NCBI GenBank assembly: GCA_036346395.1
Contig: CM070594.1
Span: 33,017,385-33,081,384 of the forward strand
Length of the DNA: 64,000 bases
Reading direction: 5' to 3'
DNA from: Hsuehochloa calcarea
Lineage: Eukaryota > Streptophyta > Magnoliopsida > Poales > Poaceae
The notes under the pieces were generated by a model, which saw nothing but the letters and a program-made list of their open reading frames with translations, had not been told where the DNA came from and searched no databases. The translations under genes and the position numbers were made by a program. Below, piece by piece: positions 60,401 through 64,000 of the stretch (position 1 is the stretch's first letter; each line of letters starts with the position of its first letter).

Positions 60401-62181
60401 AACAGATACAACGTTGTGTGCACACACAGACAAATGTCGCTCCTCTGCTTATGGAAATAGTAAAAGAAAACAAGAACACACCTTGATAATCTGAGATATC
60501 AACCCCAGGATAAGATGAGGCTGCAAGTACGTAAGAGAGTTTTTGTAAGTTTACCAAAAGATTTGCATGAATGCTTTTTGATATATAAAGAGAGTGAAAA
60601 GAGAAAACTACTAACGAAATGCATACTAGAACCAGAGCATAAATCCAAACGATGGCAATTAAGTAGAGGATACAAAAGGAACAGAATTTATAAACACATA
60701 TAAACAACTTTTATGATAATAAAAGAGAACACAAAGGTATAAGGCAAATGTTTCTGAAACCTGCAGCAGAATCTAGTGGTGAATTCAAGGACAAGAAAAC
60801 TATCGTCCGACCCAAATTATCAGTGTGACATAGATTAAACTTGATTAATTCTTCCATAGTACACTCGAGGCAAATTTCAACTATCTTGACCAGAGACATA
60901 ACAAAAGGACACAGGAACAATCAAACCAACCAAATGTTACCACACCAACTTTAATAGAAATGATGGTTCCATAGTGTTCTAATGACAACCACCAGGAAGT
61001 ACAGATATAAAACTAAAAAAGTAGAGAGAACCAACACAGAATGCTTTACAATCCTGTACATCACATGGACTTCACTTGTCCTCAACAACCTCTGAATGAA
61101 CCCAAGTACTCAACTAAAAAGGAACAGACTGAAACATTCAGCTTTACTCTGAATCTCATACCATCATAAATATGTAATGTGATGATAACAAAAAAGAAGA
61201 AATTGAATTATTAAAAATGGAGACAATCCTACCCTCCCCTCGGCGAGGTCCTGCGTGCCGATGTTGACGACGGTGCAGCCGATGGCCTTGGCGGAGTTGA
61301 GGCAGAGCGTGTGGTTCTCGTTCTTCTCCCACAGGTTGAGCAGCCTCTTGGTGTTGATGGCGCGCTCGTCGATCGTCCCCGGCACAGCCAAGTTGATGAG
61401 CTTACTGGATCAAATAACCCACAAGGAAAGCAAGCAGATCAGAGCACAAAACACTGGATCCAAATTAGAAGGGCCAATCAGAAACGCACCACAGGAGCAC
61501 GCCGTCCTTGGTGAGGTGGAAGAGGTGATCAGTGGCCTGATCGATGGGGAGCGCGTTCTTGAGGAACGGATCCTCCGCCAGGTACGCGTTGATGTGGCCA
61601 ACGTAGGAGGCCTTCTCGGACTCGCTGATGGTGTGCAGCAGCGTGGTGGTGGCCGCCGTGAGGAACGCGGCGGCCGAGGAGGAGGAGGACCGCGCGATGC
61701 CGCCGCCCGCCTTCCTCCCGCCTCCCCCTGAACCCTTAAGGCGCAGCTGCATCTCGGCGTAGACGCGTAGGAAGAGCTCGAAGTTGACGTCCTGGTGCGG
61801 CCTGTCGTCGGCGCCGGCGACGGCCTTTAGCACAGAGGCCCACTCCTCGTCGGTGAGACCTGGTGTCCCCGGCGCGCTGTTCTCCTTCTCGGCGTCCCCG
61901 CCCACCACGCCCCCTTTCCCGCCCAGGCTGGAGAGCGCGGCGGGGAGGTCCCGCAGCCGCATCCTCCCGCTGGGCGACGCGTCCCGCAGCGCCGCGTACT
62001 GCCACCAACAAACACGCAGACAACGATCAGCGCGGCCGGCGCGGATCGAGCTCTTATGAGGAGGAGGAAGGGCGGCGCGTGCGTGCGTACGTACCTGGGC
62101 CTGGAGGGCGCGGAGGTCGGCCTGCGTGAAGCGGCGCTGCAGGTAGGGGTCGGACACCACCACCAGCCCGTCGAACCCCAT
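54467..62181 (-). CDS. Fimbrin/plastin-type actin-bundling protein, 13 coding exons
   Basis: Coding exons: 62181-62095, 61998-61490, 61404-61233, 60520-60482, 60354-60286, 60175-60059, 59527-59313, 58317-58162, 57962-57763, 57238-57081, 56465-56369, 55131-55040, 54640-54467. All joints are GT-AG and in phase: 2085 nt, 694 residues, within the plant fimbrin range. The start is ATG at 62181 (GFDGLVVVSDPYLQRRF). Residues 1-150 are an EF-hand-like head with a Gly/Ser linker; four calponin-homology domains follow at about 155-275 (ESEKASYVGHINAYLAEDPF, GTIDERAINTKR), 293-403 (PEKILLRWMNFQLKKGG), 422-530 (ERSFRLWINSLGISTY, FSLVNIAGNDIVQGNKK) and 545-655 (ITDNDILLWANKKV, YIISVARKLGC). The tail is Ser- and acid-rich. 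Fimbrins cross-link actin filaments in the cytoplasm. Nothing is disrupted; intron 11 holds a Mutator-like insert. It is the only clear host gene in the window. Confidence 0.96.
55361..56252. mobile_element. Mutator-like insert in fimbrin intron 11
   Basis: A direct repeat AAGACCTAAG at 55351-55360 and 56253-56262 flanks an 892-bp segment; Mutator-like elements make 9-bp duplications, so this fits within one or two ambiguous bases. The ends are inverted and imperfect: GGAAATTAGGTCAGC on the left, and the complement of the right end reads AGCGAAAATTAGGTTAGCG. ATAACATCGCAAT- and ATAACATTC-like sequence continues inward. A roughly 90-bp direct repeat lies on the left (about 55405-55500 and 55570-55665). 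The centre (55690-56110) is GC-rich and repeats GCTTGGAGACCGGCG; it may be captured sequence as in Pack-MULEs, but I cannot name a parent gene. No transposase. Confidence 0.6.
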
Positions 62182-62704
62182 CAAATCTCACTCTCTTTCT
62201 CTTCGCGGCGGCAGCGCGTTGTCGATCGGCCGGCGTTAGGTGGGAGGGCGGATCGGTGCGGAGGAGGGAGGAGGGGAGGGGGGCGGGGGGATGATTAGGG
62301 AGGGTGGGTCGTAACGGAAAGCTTGCGTACCCCGCTGAGGGCAGAGCAGGGGAATTCAAATCCCGTGCTGGCTCTCATTGGCTCGCTGGCCAGCCCAGTG
62401 GGCAGCGAGGAGGGAGGGGGCCGGGAGTGACAGCTAGCTGGTCCCGACCGTTGGTGCTTGGGCTGCTACTGCTTTCGCTTTGAGCTTTCCCCGGTTTCCA
62501 GCTAGTGCTCGTTAATGATCAATGAGTTCGTGAATGTGCTGCTAATGCTACATAAAGGTTTTTTATTACGCTGCAAGGCGTTTTCACTTTTCATGCCCCT
62601 CTGCTGGGACACGTCAATTTCCTGCAACATTCATACGCTACAAACAGGCTTCAATCATGCAAGGTTTTACCGTAAATTAGTGGTTTAAATTATGATAAAT
62701 CCAA
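62182..62704 (-). promoter_or_regulatory. Fimbrin upstream region
   Basis: Directly upstream of the ATG the sense strand is purine-rich (GAAGAGAAAGAGAGTGAGA, 62204-62186), typical of a plant 5' leader, then GC-rich to about 62460. No convincing TATA box, as is common for housekeeping-type plant promoters. Confidence 0.45.
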
Positions 62705-62996
62705 GGGTATGTACAATGGTAAAGACAGCTGTTGTCTATAGTAACTCTCTATATCACATGTAGATAACACTAAAGACACCTTATTCAATCGGTTATATAA
62801 TTATAGACAGCGCATATACACAATCTTTAATGCTTTCATGGACTCAATCTTTATAGCTTCCTTGGTTTTAGTGATACAGTCGGCTACAAGATTGTAGATA
62901 ACACATTTCTCTCTTTTTATTATTTTTTATCTACGTCAACTTAAATCTTACATAGCAGAGACTATAGACAGCTATATAAACTAATTGTGCATGATC
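62705..62996. mobile_element. Probable MITE
   Basis: About 290 bp, AT-rich, noncoding. The left end GGGTATGTACAATGG and inner AGACAGCTGTTGTCTATAG correspond, in reverse complement, to the right end (GATCATGCACAATT and ATAGCTGTCTATAG). This suggests a small inverted-repeat element. Target duplication and family are not clear. Confidence 0.42.
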
Positions 62997-64000
62997 TATA
63001 CTCACCGGTTTGTTGCCCACCGGTGCTTTTAGGATTGACTACGCGATTTAGCCATTTGTGGGCATAAAAAGCAATACTCAATTTTAGCGTGGATAGACCA
63101 TTGAAATATACTTGATATGTTGTACAGCGAAGGTACGCATATAAATGTGATATCAAATTAAATACATATCATTTTTTAATCTAGTACGGTTATTCGAGGA
63201 ACCGATAATATTTAGACCACAGCAAAAAAGGTACGGTCCTAATTTATTGCTAAAGCTCATAAAACTAGTACATTAACTGCCATAGTGCAACGATGCTTCA
63301 GAAAAAGATACGCGACATGCCATGTTGTAATCGAAATAATGCAAAAAAAAAGGCACAATACTATAGCACCATATCAAAGTAGGGATGCGAGTCAGATCAT
63401 CTGCCGTTTAATTTCCAGCAACCAAAATGTAACAAACTCGATTTTAGCGTGGCTAGATGATTGAAATCTAGATGGTACAACCAAGATCTCCGCCGACGAT
63501 TTGCAACCTTCGGCGTGGGCGTACTACCTGACGCGTGCAAGACAGCTGCTGCAGCACCTGACCCGATGCGTGTCCAATATGGCATGAATGTAACATTTAG
63601 TTTGACCAAGGCCAAACTTGTAATGCTAGGGTGTTTTGTGCTGTTCAAGCTTTTCCAATATAATCAGGGGTATATAAAGAAAACCCAAGATCGTATGTGT
63701 GACAAGTAGGGATGCAAAGGGCCAGTTCGGACCAGCCCGCTACATAGGTCCGAACCACCGGGTCACGTAGATCGGGTCATTTGGATAGTCAGCATGCAAC
63801 CTAGGAGATGCCCTACTTGGGTTTGCTGAAGCATTGGGGTTACTGAATCTACCGAGTACTGACAGACGCGCTGTCGCACCCTTTGTGGGTTGCGGCGGCG
63901 GCTGGGAAGTAAATTTGGGGGAGGGCCTCACGTGAGGCCCCACTCCATCAACCGTTCATCCCTTCGGATCACCTCGGGGTGGACAGTGTGATGAAGAAGA
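62997..64000. other. Right end of window, no gene recognised
   Basis: A phrase ATTTTAGCGTGG(A/C)TAGA with ATTGAAAT occurs twice, at about 63081 and 63442, pointing to a small duplicated element. Frames at 63397-63709 and 63740-63943 have no family motifs. Nothing else is seen. Confidence 0.3.

Noticed and set aside
61465..62359. Long plus- and minus-strand frames overlapping fimbrin exons 1-2
   Set aside because: They are GC-driven shadows of the fimbrin exons; splice joints and protein family support only the fimbrin frame. The upstream TTG-started extension of exon 1 was also rejected in favour of ATG at 62181.
63461..63709. 82-codon frame near the right end
   Set aside because: No recognisable domain, no splice context and no neighbour evidence; kept as unassigned sequence.

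Overview
The window looks like nuclear DNA of a grass, probably rice-like (Oryza or a relative). The evidence is a plant fimbrin gene with 13 coding exons and GT-AG introns, an LTR fragment of BARE/RIRE1 type, and a CACTA element with the usual grass terminus. Species is inferred, not shown. Almost everything except the fimbrin gene is transposable-element sequence, much of it nested and decayed.

Layout. 1-6.4 kb: broken Ty3/gypsy pieces (RT/RNase H at 0.9-2.2 kb, gag at 2.7-3.4 kb) and unclassified noncoding sequence. 6.5-9.5 kb: 5' part of a Ty1/copia element (LTR plus gag) cut off near 9.51 kb. 9.5-12.5 kb: LTR-like remains, including a BARE/RIRE1-like fragment. 12.5-18.9 kb: minus-strand gypsy element (3' LTR, integrase, RNase H, RT), itself interrupted by an ~0.9 kb insert and, at 18.94 kb, by the LTR of a second minus-strand gypsy element (LTR 18939-20606, integrase to ~21.8 kb). 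21.8-23.1 kb: further LTR-like debris.

23917-53740: one CACTA (En/Spm) transposon, defined by a perfect 22-bp terminal inverted repeat and a 3-bp GTT target duplication. It carries on the minus strand a TNP2-type transposase (52711 to 30391) and a second, TNPA-like transposase gene (about 26.9 to 24.66 kb), both broken, and on the plus strand an apparently intact two-exon gene for a 158-residue GRF zinc-finger protein with a C-terminal membrane segment. The TNP2 gene is split by a minus-strand copia element (31462-50179, target duplication ATAAC), which is split by a second copy of the same copia family on the plus strand (36220-46501, target duplication AATTC). The order of events is therefore CACTA, then minus copia, then plus copia.

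54467-62181 (minus): a complete fimbrin/plastin gene, 694 residues predicted, four calponin-homology domains. Its intron 11 carries an 892-bp Mutator-like insert. The CACTA element sits about 0.73 kb beyond the fimbrin stop codon. 62.2-64 kb is the fimbrin upstream flank with one probable MITE and otherwise nothing I can assign.

The leading candidate for something new is the GRF/membrane-anchor gene carried between the two transposase genes of the CACTA element. Second is the antiparallel copia-in-copia structure, a potential hairpin-RNA source.
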